The notes below the pieces were generated by a model, which had not been told where the DNA came from, made no database searches, and saw only the letters and a list, made by a program, of their open reading frames with translations. Below, in pieces: positions 50,047 to 61,909 of a stretch of 64,000 bases of DNA. The translations under genes were made by a program, and so were the position numbers. Location: contig JBCAMK010000012.1 of the NCBI GenBank assembly GCA_038503065.1, forward strand, positions 930,001 through 994,000, written 5' to 3'. The DNA comes from Paragyromitra xinjiangensis (Eukaryota > Ascomycota > Pezizomycetes > Pezizales > Discinaceae). Position 1 is the first letter of the stretch, and the number at the start of each line of letters is the position of its first letter.

Positions 50047-52719
50047 ATGGCTTCAACAGGATCAATCTGCTCCGGATCTCCAGAAAGCAAAAGTACTCTT
50101 GACACTCCTGAAAATGGGCCTTATGACAATTTCTTTAACCTTCCAACGCTATCGGATCTCCGGCTTTCCCCCATCGATGATTCCTATGCGGAATGGAAAG
50201 CGCTCCCCTCTCGGCTACTGGAGTCCCCACCCCTGGGAAGCCTTGATATTCGGTTCCGTGGCCATTCAAATTCATTTACCAAACTAGGAGAAAGCATAGA
50301 AACTCAGGGCGTCTGCGAGGCTTTCGCAACTGATCTAACTTTAGGCAGCGATGATTTCTCAACAGTTGATACCAGGACAGAGGGTGATGCCCGCCAAATA
50401 GAGTCTTCCTCACCCTACTCAGCTATCTACCAACATTACCTCGAGCATCTAGATGGGGACAAGAGATTTCTCCACTCGACATATAAGTTGAACGGTAACT
50501 CCTCTATCTCTAATCAAAGCCTACTAGATCTGAGCAAAGAGCCTACCGAATTCCCAACCTTTTCAACCCGTCATTTAAAAGTGTTCAATATTTCACCCTC
50601 TACGTCTTTCATCATGCTTTATAAAATTCTACAGGTATGACTTATTCAGCTATCCGAAAATGTGGAAAATTCCTCCTGGATTCTAATTTTGCAGCGCCAT
50701 CAAGGAGTTTGGTGATATCCAAGAATTTTATACCCAGAAACTACTTTCAGACGGATTTTGTGTTGTTTCTTACTTCGACATTCGTGACTCTATAACCACT
50801 TTCCTGAAACTCGAAAAAGACCAACCGTTCGCTGTACAATTTTGCTCGAGCGGGTATGTTACTATGGTAAGTAGCGCCTACTAAATCAAGGATGCCCTAC
50901 AACTAATATATGTAAAGCTTGTCATGGGTAACAACCTTTCGGGACGAGGGATAGACAATAGGGCGGAGATCATGTGTGTCATTACGGCTGGGGGGTATCC
51001 TAGTAAAGTCGAACGTGTTCTATACTACGTTCTGTCCGATTTTGGTGCCATTTCCAAATTTACGGCACTCGAAAATACTTGCCCGCATGCATTCCTAGTA
51101 ACGTTCTTCGACGCTCGCGATGCCTCAAATATTATCGATACTCTTGATGGGCAATATATAGAGGTGCGTAAAAATGATTTAGTTTATCCCTAGCCGCTAC
51201 GCTCACTACCGAATAGGGCTTCCGCCTCAAACTGAGCTTCTACGACTCAGACGTCCTGTCTTGGAATCGCGTCTTCAATTCTCTCCGCTCAGAGCGAGAT
51301 GAAAATAAATGCATGTATACCATTCCCCCTCAGGATCAGGATATAGGGATATTCTACTCAGAGCCAGTCTGCCTAGCTGTCGACCTGTCTTCGCGCCGTG
51401 ATTCAGGTAGTTCAATCGATAGCGGGTTTAGTATGGGCCGTGAAAGTGATAATTTTATGGATACTATGAATTCTGGCGGTTATGTTTCCAACATGAGATA
51501 CGGGTTCCCTGTTATCAATCCCAAGCAGAATCCAGTTGTTTCTGAACGAGCATCAGTCCGTTACCAACTCGGCTCGAAGGATGTCTTCTCATACTTACCT
51601 CCAAGCGATGTTCACGGGACAAACGCCCAAGCTCGAAATACATTATCGTCCTCTTCGCCACGTTTCCGATTCCAACTTTTAGCCACCGAAATATCTCCAA
51701 AGGCGAACACTGAAAGGTTGCAAATTCCCGGAAAGAATGTCATTGACCTAGAACGCATTGCACGTGGTCTAGACACTAGAACGACGGTATACTCGCTGCA
51801 TTGTATCAACACACCTAAAACCTGAAACTTTGATTAACTGCTATCCTAGGTTATGCTCAGGAATATTCCGAATAAAGTTGATCAGGTACGTTGTGTGCTT
51901 TGATTTTGTTAGCGATGACTAACTTCTTGACCAAAGCAAACTCTAAAGGATTACGTTGATACAACTAGCCGGGGTCTTTTCAATTTCCTGTATTTAAGAA
52001 TTGGTAACTGGAGATGATAATGATTCCATTGTCAGTAACCTAGCAGCTAACATTTTTCCAGATTTCCGAAATATCTGCAAGTGTGTTTAAGACATTATCA
52101 TATGCATTTATTTAAAGTGCAAACCGGTATTGTGTACCTTTACTAACTAGTAATCTCAGTGTGGGATATGCTTTTATTAATTTCATTGACGTAAGTCGTT
52201 CAACCTCATATTTCCCCGAGGGAAGCACCACGCTCACTGGCTTCTGACGTGTTTAACAGCCACTCGATATCATTGATGTGAGAAAGAGAATCTCAGATCA
52301 GCCACAACAGAGCAATGGCTAACCTATCAATAGTTCGTAAATGCAAAGGCTGGCACAAGATGGTTTGTTCCCTAACCCGTCTCGCAGCTAAAAAGATAGC
52401 ATAAATAAGATCTTTCAGGAACAAATTCAACTCAGAAAAGGTTCTGGACGTCACATACGCCAGTAAGTTAATATATTTCTCGAACAATGCTTCCCGCCTA
52501 TCATTAATCAAACCACCTACAGACATTCAAGGGATCGACCAACTTGTCGAAAAATTTCGCAACAGCTCGGTTATGGATCAAGATCCATCTTACAGGCCAA
52601 AGGTAGCTTACATATTGTACCCCTAAGATGCTATGATGTATTGCTGACAGATTTATCCATAAATCTAGCTATTTCACTCCTCGGGTCCATTCGCAGGCAC
52701 GCTTTCTCCCGTCGCCTAA
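50047..52719 (+). CDS. mei2: Mei2-like RNA-binding protein (three RRMs), apparent 1-nt frameshift
   Basis: Proteins of this type bind RNA and control meiosis and differentiation in fungi. Exons placed: 50047-50634, 50695-50866, 50918-51163, 51217-51786, 51850-51885, 51937-52003, 52062-52080, 52160-52190, 52260-52277, 52334-52362, 52419-52462, 52523-52602 and 52669-52719. RRM1 spans the first intron (HLKVFNIS...AIKEFGDIQEF). A weak RRM2 follows (MCVITAGGYPSKVERVLYYVL). The C-terminal Mei2-type RRM is unmistakable: TTVMLRNIPNKVDQ...YLRIDFRNICNVGYAFINFID...FNSEKVLDVTYANIQG. Exon 1 ends in phase 0 while exon 2 needs phase 2. One extra A in the AAAA run near 50624 would explain it, either an assembly error or a real mutation. 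The end after SGPFAGTLSPVA is short for the family. Confidence 0.85.
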
Positions 52720-54067
52720 TCCAAAGTAGCAAGTTGCCAATAACTAGCCTGAGTAGGTACCGAAAGGGAGTTTCCCCCCGCCAACAACATTTTGAAAAAG
52801 TGTCGTAGCATTTCTGCAGCGCAACAAATCGGCAAGTGCATTTACTTCGTCTCTAGCCTCTGAGGAACGTTACTAACAGCCTATAAGGTCTTTTTGCGCC
52901 AAAGATGTCAACAACTAGTAAAGGTGTTTGGCGGAAGCGAGAGTAAATTCGGGAAGAGTGAAAAATAATTTTAATATGCACATACGGACACATATGCCGG
53001 CTTAGGGACATTTCTGTCTATACTTTTTTTTTCTTGGTGCAATTGCCTATTGGGGTTTTTTTCTTTCCTTGGCGAATCTAGCATTTTCAATAAGACATCT
53101 TCAAGGGTTTTGTGAATTTGGATGGAGGAATTTTCCTCAGGTCAGTAAGTAGGAGGACTGAAGCTGAAGCCGTGAGTAATAAAAACCAAAATATGTTGCT
53201 AATATAATAGAAGCTGATAGCTCAATTGCTACTCTACGCACAATGGTTTACGGTTGTAGTAGAATGCAATGAAGCAGAGTGAGCAAAGGCTAAAAGCATG
53301 AGCGAAGAAAGTTTACCCTTCCGCTTTGATCCTAGGGCTCGCCTCACATATTTCGGTGTATGAATATTAAATAGACGAAACGAGAAAACATATTTATGGG
53401 TTTATCCAGTAGGTATCATGGTCAGAACCCAGTAGTTTGTGACGTAGTGTTGACAAGTCGTCAACCTTGATTATTATTCCGTGCCTTGCTTCCTCAACAT
53501 GGCACCGTCATAACTTCCTGTATTCTGTAACGAATACATAGTCCAGAGATCTTTGTTTTGTTTTACTGATACATTTCTCTACCTAGGGTAGGTATAACGA
53601 CCAGAAACAACTACACAGCAATCAACATGAGCGCCTATAGTGGCTAAAGCTCTTCAGGAGGCAAAGAGGACCTCAGCTCACGGCTGAAGATACAAGAAAT
53701 TGCCAAAGTTGGTATAGTACTTGCCCGGGCCTCGCTCTTGGCAACGGTCCGTATCTCCTGGGTAGTAGACTGAAATTTGTTCTTGATCGGTTGCTATATA
53801 AATGGTTCTAGGGAAATTTATTTTGGCTGCAAGGAGGAAGGAAAGAAGTCCTATTCAACAGGATTGGATTAAGTCACGTAATTGAGGACGCTACGTCATG
53901 TTTTTCTTTGCCTCATAAAGCATACCCTATTTCCCTAGCCCCAAGGGATGCTCTAGTCGAATCAAATGCGTGTTCTCTATCATAGTCCTGAAAATAGCAA
54001 CCCTGGTCAAGAAAAAGCTACGGCATGACTAAGGATCGGTAAGCTACGGTACTGCACAAACATTGTA
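52720..54067. other. Intergenic region
   Basis: No supported gene or repeat; AT-rich with many stops in all frames. Confidence 0.45.
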
Positions 54068-54148
54068 CAGCCGTGTAAGAAAAGTCTTGACACCCTAGTA
54101 GCTGTTTCGCTAGTGAGGTGGGGTGTCAAGACTTTTCTTACGCGGCTG
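54068..54148. mobile_element. 81-bp fold-back mariner-like MITE with TA TSD
   Basis: Near-perfect inverted repeats of about 30 bp (CAGCCGTGTAAGAAAAGTCT ... AGACTTTTCTTACGCGGCTG), flanked on each side by TA at 54066-54067 and 54149-54150. The loop is only about 20 bp. Ends beginning CAG with a TA target are typical of Tc1/mariner elements. It is far too short for a transposase. Confidence 0.85.
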
Positions 54149-55084
54149 TACTGTATCTACAATACAATATATGCTCTACCTACCCAGGCAGAAGACAGTT
54201 TAAGACTCTAACCAGTCCTTGATATTTAGGCGCAAACCAGAATAAATCAATTTTACGAATTCCTTGGCCAGCAAGTGGTTAAAGCCAGATGACAATTCGC
54301 GATTGAAACAGAAAGCCCCCCTCGATAACAGTTAAATCGTGACTGTCAGATTGATCTGTACATATCTTATCCCTCGTGTTTTATCCATCATACATTGACG
54401 TGTTATTAAAAGTATGATCTCGATGCAACAATACCTGGTGCGAACCTCGGCTAGACTCTTCCATCACACATAAACGGTAGTGGCTCAGGTTCTCTCGCAT
54501 TTTCACAGAAATCCGAGGTCAAGAACTGTCGAGTTAGTTGATGACTTTCCGTAGCCAGCTTCCACCGATCAAGCAGTATACGAAGTCAATAGAATTTAGA
54601 GAATCCTATCCCCCAAAGTGAACACAATTCTTGAACAGGGTAGTTTTTTCTCTCAGAAAGTTCCGTAAAATTTGTGCGTGTACTTAATTTGAATAGAGAA
54701 AGAGCTAAGAAAAACTCTTTAAATCCCAGCCAGGAAGTAGTAAAGTACCTATCCAACAAGTATGAGGAAAATCCGCGAAAAAGTCATCCTGAAAAAATAA
54801 AAATAAACCAATGCCTCCAGGGTGTGTTCCCCTTTTGCCTTCAACGCCAGACTTGAAAAGCTCCTACACGGAAATACAAGGAAAAGAGAAATGTGAAAAA
54901 GAAGCACTCGATAAAGAAAAAAGGGATCATGACTCATGATGCGAAAACTTCAGGAAATATATCAAGTAAGACGCAACGGAAGGTCTCATGTTGGTGGGGA
55001 ATTACAATGCTGAGCTGAGCTCGAGGACTGAGCACCTCCAGAACTGTCAACTAAAATCCTAATGATGATAAGTTTTTAAACACC
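54149..55084. other. Intergenic region
   Basis: No supported gene. The part near 54990-55084 would be the 3' untranslated region of the HAL4/SAT4-type kinase. Confidence 0.45.
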
Positions 55085-56827
55085 CTATTTATCACGCATA
55101 ACACTAGATGAAGCATCGAATTTACGATAACGAAACGTACCTTCTTCGCCAGCTTTGCAAACTTTGATCTCCCTACCCCACTCCGATTTCAAGACTTGCG
55201 AAGCCGTGATTCTCCTGGTCGGATTAGGATCGAGTATGGAATATATTACATTGCGACATCTCGCCTGGATACGGATCAGCAAGGCCAGATTGGACAAGAG
55301 AAGACGCCTTCAAACGCTCACCCGATGTAGATTTTCGATGGGCGCGTATCCACCCTCATCCTTCCTTCCCTCCAGGTATTTCTCAAAAAACTCATCCTCA
55401 TCCTTTTTTGCGACACGCCACAGATGTCTTCCGGTGCGCATTGCCATGTAGATGACTCCAGTAGCCCAAACGTCTACTGCTCTAGGGTCAAACTCTTTGT
55501 CCGTGTACTCCTCCGGAGCAATGTACGGTGCCGAGCCGCACAGGCCACAGGTCATGTGAGCTTCTTTCTCCCAAGCCATACGAAAACATTCCCCATTGCC
55601 GAAATCGGTGATCTTCAGCGCGCCGTGTGTGGTCAGCAGAAGATTTTCTGGTTTTAAGTCCCGATGCGCCACCCCCATTTCGTGCATGTACTCCACCCCA
55701 CGCATCAATTGTTTGAAATAGCAGTCTGCTTCTGCTACATCAAGCTTCCCTGCTGCAAGGACCAAAGTGTATAAATCTCCTCCAGCACAAAACTCCATCA
55801 CTTCACAGTAATCTCCTTTTGCATCCTGTAACAAATCAAGGGTATGGATAACATTCGGATGCCGTAATGATGATGAGATACAGAACTCGGAAGTTAACCG
55901 TTTGTGATATTTCCTTGGTGACTCTTGTGGTCGGCGACGGAATTCTTTGACCGCGTATAATTGTTCAGGGTGTCCATTTTTCGGGTCCACTTTATGTGAT
56001 ATACGAACTATTCCGAAAGCCCCGCGCCCAATGATTTCCTGGCACTTTCCATATTTTTCTACAAGTGTTGCTGTCGAGTTCGGGCCTCCTTTCTTATCGG
56101 TAGCGAGCTTCTCTTTCTCGTTCTTAAGTTGGTCTACCCACGAAGACATAAGACTGAGTCGGTCATGTTCACCAGTGTGATCCTCTTTCCGCTTCCCCAC
56201 CAAAAGATCTCGTAGCATGTCCGAAAGTTTTTCTTGCCGTTTTGCACTGCGCAGATGATGTTCATGCGTACCGTCTGGAAACGCGAGAAAACGCTGCTGA
56301 TTCGTTGGCGCTGCTCCGTTCCTGGATTCTGGAGTTGAGATTGGGGGAATAGCAGAGGGCTTCTTTTCTGTCAACGAAGGTTTTCGATCTGGGACTGATG
56401 GTCTTTCCCGTTCCCGTGCAGAGGGGGCACTGCTATCGGTATCGGAGGCATTCCCTTCAGCAGTATGTCGCTCACGTGTACTAGCTTTACTGTCTTCTCT
56501 AACTTTACTGCCACTTTGGGAGAACATGCGTTGTAACCTTGAGGAAATCGTTTTCTTTTCCTGGGGATTAGAGGGCGTAGCGGTACCTGAAACCGATGCT
56601 GACCCGGGTAAAGACGATAGTCCCGAGGCCGAGGTAAGTTGTCCAGGTATAGGATAGATGATTGGCGACGAGGCCGCCGACGGAGTGGAGGAAGATATAG
56701 AGGGCGACTGTCGCATGGTCGGGGAAGATCGGTCTTCGAGTTGCGACGTGGTATTATTATTATTATTGGTAAAGGCGGAGTTATTAGTGGGCTGCGCTTG
56801 CTTTGCTTGCAGCGGCGGTTCCATCAT
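55085..56827 (-). CDS. HAL4/SAT4-type serine/threonine protein kinase
   Basis: The Hal4/Sat4/Hal5 group regulates potassium transporters and nutrient permeases at the plasma membrane in yeasts. Two exons, 55322-56827 and 55085-55264, give 561 aa with a 57-bp intron. The first 250 residues are Ser/Pro-rich, low-complexity and probably phosphorylated. The kinase domain begins at YGKCQEIIGRGAFGIV and contains YAVKEFRRR (catalytic Lys), HRDLKPENLLL, ITDFGNGECFR, CGLCGSAPYIAPEEY and WATGVIYMAMRTGRHLWRVAKKDEDEF, all typical of the group. The 3' exon ends the domain with DPNPTRRITASQVLKSEWGR and KVCKAGEEG. A further splice at 55135-55141 would change the last 18 residues, so the extreme C-terminus is uncertain. 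The start is the first ATG. Confidence 0.9.
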
Positions 56828-58903
56828 TGTTATTGATGTAAAAGGAGGATGTGAGGGAGGAGAGTGAGAAAGTGAATTGTGGCGATTGACAGACTTTTCT
56901 GCACTAGATGGAAAAAAAGAGTGCTATAGATTTCCGGGCAAAATGTGCCGAACGGGGCGGGAGTGAAGTTAGAACAAAAACGGAGACAGTCACGATGGTA
57001 GGAAAACACGCTCTAGGGAAGAGGGAGATAAAGGAGAATGGAACAGAAGAGGGAGTTGGGGGGGGGGGGGGGCGGGGGGATGGATGAAATGATAATGATA
57101 ATGGAAAAAGCAAGATGGCGATGATGGAGAAGATGATGCGGGAACAGAGAAAAGGAAGGAGGGGTGAAGAGAAGTTGGTCGTAGAAGATATGATTCTCTT
57201 GCAGGAGCAGATTCGGGAATCGGGGATTAACTACATGTGGTTGATAGAATACAAGTAAAATTTCTTTTTTCTGGTGTGGGGAGGGGGGGGTTGTGGGTTG
57301 GGTTGGGTGGGTGGGCTGGGAGGAGGGGAAGCAGAGAAGGATTGGTGAATGGCGGGGGTGCCCTTTGAGCAAGAGGGGGGGGAATGCATGGGTAGATGTA
57401 ATTACATGTATGTTACAGTAACAGACGACGAGAGCAAAGACGACAAGACAATTGTAGCAATACATGTAGTCAGGAGAAAGTCCTGTTCGTGCCTGCCTGT
57501 ACCTGCCTGTACCTGCCTGCTAGTTGGTGGTGGTGCCTGAACAAGTTACAATGATGACCTTGCGTGTGGTATTCGGCTGAAGCAACCATTCCTGTTAACT
57601 GGCACTGATTTCCAACAGGTGGAAGTGACAGAGAAACAAGCTTTCTTGGAAGATGGACAGTATCAGCTCCTCTATAACTACACGTGTTATTGACCAACAA
57701 ATAGTGGATAATGGTATAATATGACAATCCAAGATGGGAGTCTTTGATCAAAATCCCTGAGATAAGCAAAAACGGATATCGATATGAGTTATATATTAGG
57801 AACGCGTTCTAGCAGGTGAGAGCATTGTTTCGGTCAAACCCTACTGGGAATTTATTTATTTTTTTAGTTGGCTAGTATGCCATTTCAGGAGGAGGGAAAA
57901 ATCATCAAGTGGCCAAAACCCAGCTTTTAAAGAAATGCAGCTTCTCGATGCAAAAGGCCACTTCCAATACCTATGGCGACATCTCCGCCATCGCACATCC
58001 TCTGTACTTAATACAGCACAAGCACGGGGGCCTACTCTATATCTACCAATGTCCGGCTTGGGGCCCCGAAGCAGCGACCACAGGGGCGTGTATCTACCCA
58101 GTTCCAGAAGTCGATTAACTGGTGGGCCCTGCCTAAAACCTGAACCAGTTTTTCACCCAAACTCTCACGCTTTTTAAATAGGCAGTCTTGGATTCGGCTT
58201 AAGCACATAGGTCTCATCCAGTAGTATTTTTGGGCTGTAAGATAACAGTTGTTCGAAATTACCTCCAAATTGAATAGGAATCAGCTGATTGCATTCGCTG
58301 GAGAGCTTTGCCAATTTCATGGCAGTGCCTTAAATAAAACCAAGATGCAAAGATTTATTGTGATTTTAAGAAACATCAAACCCAGCATCTTTCAATCCAC
58401 AACGCTCTTACTATAAGCGGTACAAAGTTTCCAGTTCTAGATGTGTGCTATCATGTTCCGTTACCACGGCACCATTAAATCTACAGCCTTTCCCGACAAA
58501 AACTTCATTCAAAAAAATGCCCCAAAACGCCAAATAGCGTTTCAGTGAGTACAAATGCGGGAATTATAGTTACTCAGCTGTCCCTGTCGAGACTGCACCA
58601 CTTTGATGGGAAATAGGTGCCCTGCTTATGTCCGACAGATCAGGTGCAACCAAGCAACAGTGAAATATTATCCCAGGAGACCATTTCATCTTTCAAATCC
58701 TTTCACATTATATTTAGTTGACCTCATCTAGAGATTTTTACATGTTGGAAAATCGACTCTAAAGTCCTAAACCATTCAGCATAGAGCACCAACTGTTACG
58801 ATCCATAGCCACAATCCCAAACTACCTACATATAAATATTCTTGTGGATAAATCAAGAGAAATATCTTCAAGCAGAAGTAGGACAGACCTGGAAACAGCA
58901 AAA
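56828..58903. other. Intergenic with G-rich tracts
   Basis: No supported gene. Upstream of the HAL4/SAT4 gene lies a run of 14 G at about 57059-57072. A long G-rich stretch follows at about 57278-57333, with repeated GGG blocks that could form quadruplexes. Repeated CTGCCTGTAC words occur near 57490-57525. The remainder to 58903 is ordinary AT-rich spacer. Confidence 0.55.
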
Positions 58904-60188
58904 TTATTTGTTGAGTGGAAATCCATTAACCCCAAGTAGTGAGTCATTCGTCTTAACTGGCCCCTCCCCAACACCTGTTAGGATAACCCTACTGACCCCT
59001 TCGGTCAGAGGTTCACACAGCGACGCATTGAAACCCTCTAGAACTTTTGTCTCCACTGCTTCGTACCTTTTACCCCATCCAGGAACTTTCGCAACAAAAA
59101 GCTTCAGAACCCCCAGTATTAGCGCCTCATTCCTTTCCTCATAGTAAATGACACAATTCGGTCCTGCATCAAACGTATACGCTGCTATCGTCTTCCCTGC
59201 AACCCTATTGATCTCCTCCACAACCCTAATTGCCGCCCGACTAACATCGTTCAGATAGAAAATCGGTGGGAGCGTGTCCAGGCATACCGCATGGAACTGA
59301 TTCGAATCGGCCATTGTGAGTTTCGCGAATGCCTCGAAATCACGGTTCTGGATCGCTGTTTTCATCGCTTCCATCCGCCTCGGAACCACGACGTTGGCAC
59401 GATGGGGAAACAGCTCTGACGTTGCTACGGTTGCTTGCATTCCCGAGGTGCTAGAGACACCTTTTTTGGCGGCGGAGACAACAAGAATCACCGCACGCAT
59501 CGTCGGCCAGTGGGATGCAGGAGCGATCTGGACAGCCAGAGAATCTGATCCATCTACAGCGCTGCCCTGTTCCCAAGCTACATAACCTCCGAACAGAGAC
59601 CTACAAGCAGAGCCCGAACCCTGTCTTGCGATGCGGGAAAGATCGGTCGGAGAGTCAGGAAGCTCGTACAAGTCTGCAATTGCACGTACAAGTGCAGCGA
59701 AGCCGGCAGCGGAAGAAGCGAGCCCTGCGGCGGTGGGGAAGTTGTTCTCAGAGACGATGTGGACGTTGTAGGTGCTCAACTTTGGGAGGGAGGGATTGGA
59801 CGCTTCGAGGTTCGCGCGAAGTACCTTGAGTTCGCGAAAACAAGCTTGTTGACGGGCACCAGAGACATCTTGAGGTTCTCCATTGAGGTAGAGGCGATTT
59901 TCAGTGAAGGCGGGAGAGCAGGCCGCAGATGTATGAGTCCGAAGATCACTCTGGGAGAGAGTTACGGAAAGAGATGAGTTTGTGGGGAGGTTGAGCTTGG
60001 TGTCGCGTTTACCCCAGTACCTGTTTAAGAGTGAGTCGTAGTAGACAATAATGGACAATTAACGTGGTAGGGAGAATGAAGGGGGGGTAAGGGGAGTGAA
60101 TTGGTATGCTACTTATAAGGAAAACTTACTTGATGACAGCAATGTTAACAGGAGCAGTGGTGCTGGCCGTGTAGATTGGGTCGGTCAT
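58904..60188 (-). CDS. ERG19: Mevalonate diphosphate decarboxylase
   Basis: Catalyses the ATP-dependent decarboxylation of mevalonate 5-diphosphate to isopentenyl diphosphate, the last step of the mevalonate pathway to sterols, in the cytosol. Two exons, 60130-60188 and 58904-60020 (109-bp intron), give 391 aa, normal length for the family. N-terminal APVNIAVIKYWGKRD is the usual start. The GHMP-kinase-type loop NNFPTAAGLASSAAGFAAL is intact, followed by GSGSACRSLFGGYVAW, SGMQATVATSELF and FDAGPNCVIYY, which carry substrate and catalytic residues (the Asp of FDAG included). The intron interrupts the Lys of VIK, a position early in the gene. No defect is visible. Tandem with the heme lyase gene. 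Confidence 0.96.
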
Positions 60189-60801
60189 ATCTGAATATTT
60201 ATTTTAAGGGTAATATTTATCTTTGAGAAAGGGATTGATTGCCCGATTTATTTGTTGGGCGTGTGTGAATGTGACTCGAAGAGGGGTTAAGTACTTGTCC
60301 ATTGAAGCTATGAAGTCCAGGGTTCGCATCGTTGTCTGCCAAGCAACCCCTCCGAAAAAGCAAATCCAGGGCAAATAAGCCTTTCCATTTTTCGACACAA
60401 GCAATTCATGCAGGTTTGAAAAACCAAGATGATCAGGCAAACTGGCGTGACTAGGGTTATTATTGTCAAGGAAGGGTTAGGAGAGAGCTCGGAGATGATA
60501 GTCAAATTCCGCCGAGGAGATGAGTGATAGCCAATGATCTGTGACGACTGATGAGACAAGTCGCTGATTACATGTATCTATTGTCTCACGTCAAGAGCTA
60601 TTCGGATGTAAGATTTGCTAGAAAAGCTAGGTGAAGGTGAAATCAGCTTCGAGTGTCAGCACGACGAGTACCACTTGTATCACGTGTAGTCCATCTTTAC
60701 ATATGCACTCTAGTTATGCTCCAGCTATATACAAGTCTGCATGTTTACATACGGTATTCCAACATATTGGCCAAGCGCTCGTAGGTGCATGTACTCTGGA
60801 A
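60189..60801. other. Intergenic region between ERG19 and CYC3
   Basis: Contains the ERG19 promoter and the CYC3 3' end. A minus-strand open frame at 60204-60440 has no recognisable features and is not annotated. Confidence 0.5.
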
Positions 60802-61662
60802 TCAAAAGAACGAACCAACCCACCTCTGCGCTCTCATCCAAGCGCCTTCAACAGAAAGTTTCGGGCGAACATCCAGGTAAAAGCTAACGGCCTCCGGACG
60901 ACTCGGGTCCTGTTTGCCACTATAAAAGTCGATTACGTAGTCAACTTTCTTCCCGCAGCGGTCAACCGTCCAGTCATGACGGTCAAACGGGGCGTGATAA
61001 CTGTAACAATCGAAGTAAGTCAGTGCTACCGCCGCCCTGCAGAGATAAGGTGAGGTAAGGTAAGGTGGAACTACCCAAATAAAACCCGTAGACGGGCTTT
61101 TGGTGTTAGTTTCTGCGAGTCTCCAGAGAAGGATACAAGTTTTGGGCCACCGCATCTGCTTTTGTCAGGGCCAATTTTATCTCTCTTCATGAAAAAAAGT
61201 GAATTGAGTATACTTTTCTGACCCCCTCCCCGACTCCCACTCTTTAATCTCCTCCCATGCCCTCTCATTCACAGCATTATGTATCGGCACAATAGTCCTC
61301 ATATCTTCTGCCTTCGGATCCCACTCTTTCCGTTTCATCGCGTTGAAGAACATCTCTTCCGATGGGTAAATCCAGCGTCCTGGCTCCCTCTTCCCGTCTG
61401 TCGGTTTTGAAGCTGGGCCATGTTCCGAATTAGAGTCTTCGAAGTCTGCACGCGGGATCGAAGAAATCTCGCGCTCTACGCTGAGCTTCGAGGGTGTGGA
61501 AGGAAGCTTTGGATGATTTGGTGGGAGTGTCTGGTCCATGTGAGAGGAATCGCAGGAGGCAGAAGGCCTGGTATTTTGAAGCCAGGCAGAGCGAGTTGTA
61601 TGGTCTACTGGGCATGCCTGCTGTTGTGAAGGGGCAGCATCAGGTGTTCGGGGGTCAAGCAT
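60802..61662 (-). CDS. CYC3: Cytochrome c heme lyase (holocytochrome c synthase)
   Basis: Attaches heme to apocytochrome c in the mitochondrial intermembrane space. Exons 61214-61662, 61075-61155 and 60802-61000 give 242 aa in one frame with GT-AG introns of 58 and 74 bp. It has the N-terminal Cys-Pro-Val (CPVDHTTR) heme-regulatory motif, REISSIPRA, the family hallmark GRWIYPSEEMFFNAMKRK, AEDMRTIVPIHNAVNERAW (with the conserved His of the heme site), then CGGPKLVSFSG and FDRHDWTVDRCG. The C-terminal DYVIDFYSG and YLDVRPKLS complete the domain. The ATG at 61662 gives a short leader before the CPV motif, and an additional upstream exon cannot be excluded. It is divergent from the SNF2 ATPase gene. 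Confidence 0.92.
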
Positions 61663-61909
61663 GGGTGGATTGTTCTTTTTCCCCGCTACGTATGTTTGTC
61701 AATAGTCGGGAATTAAAACTTGAGAATCGGATGCTTTCCAGAAACTTTATGCTGTCTCAGGAAGCCTTGGTATTCAGGGTAACCCATCGTGCTAGATCTA
61801 CAGGCACGCAATTGTGCACCATGTGTGAGCAGTACATATAAACATGTTTGGCCACTTTACACGACAACGCGTTTCCTTCCTACGTGACAACGGCTTTCTG
61901 TAGCACTTC
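61663..61909. promoter_or_regulatory. Divergent promoter region CYC3 / SNF2 ATPase
   Basis: Only 247 bp separate the two predicted start codons, so the promoters and leaders must share this stretch. No TATA or known binding site stands out. Confidence 0.5.

Noticed and set aside
52603..52665. Acceptor at 52650 for the last Mei2-like intron
   Set aside because: It yields an immediate stop after KIYP. The acceptor at 52668 gives a chain (LFHSSGPFAGT) more like family members.
60204..60440. Minus-strand open frame between ERG19 and CYC3
   Set aside because: Short, no recognisable motif, lies in the ERG19 promoter; likely chance.
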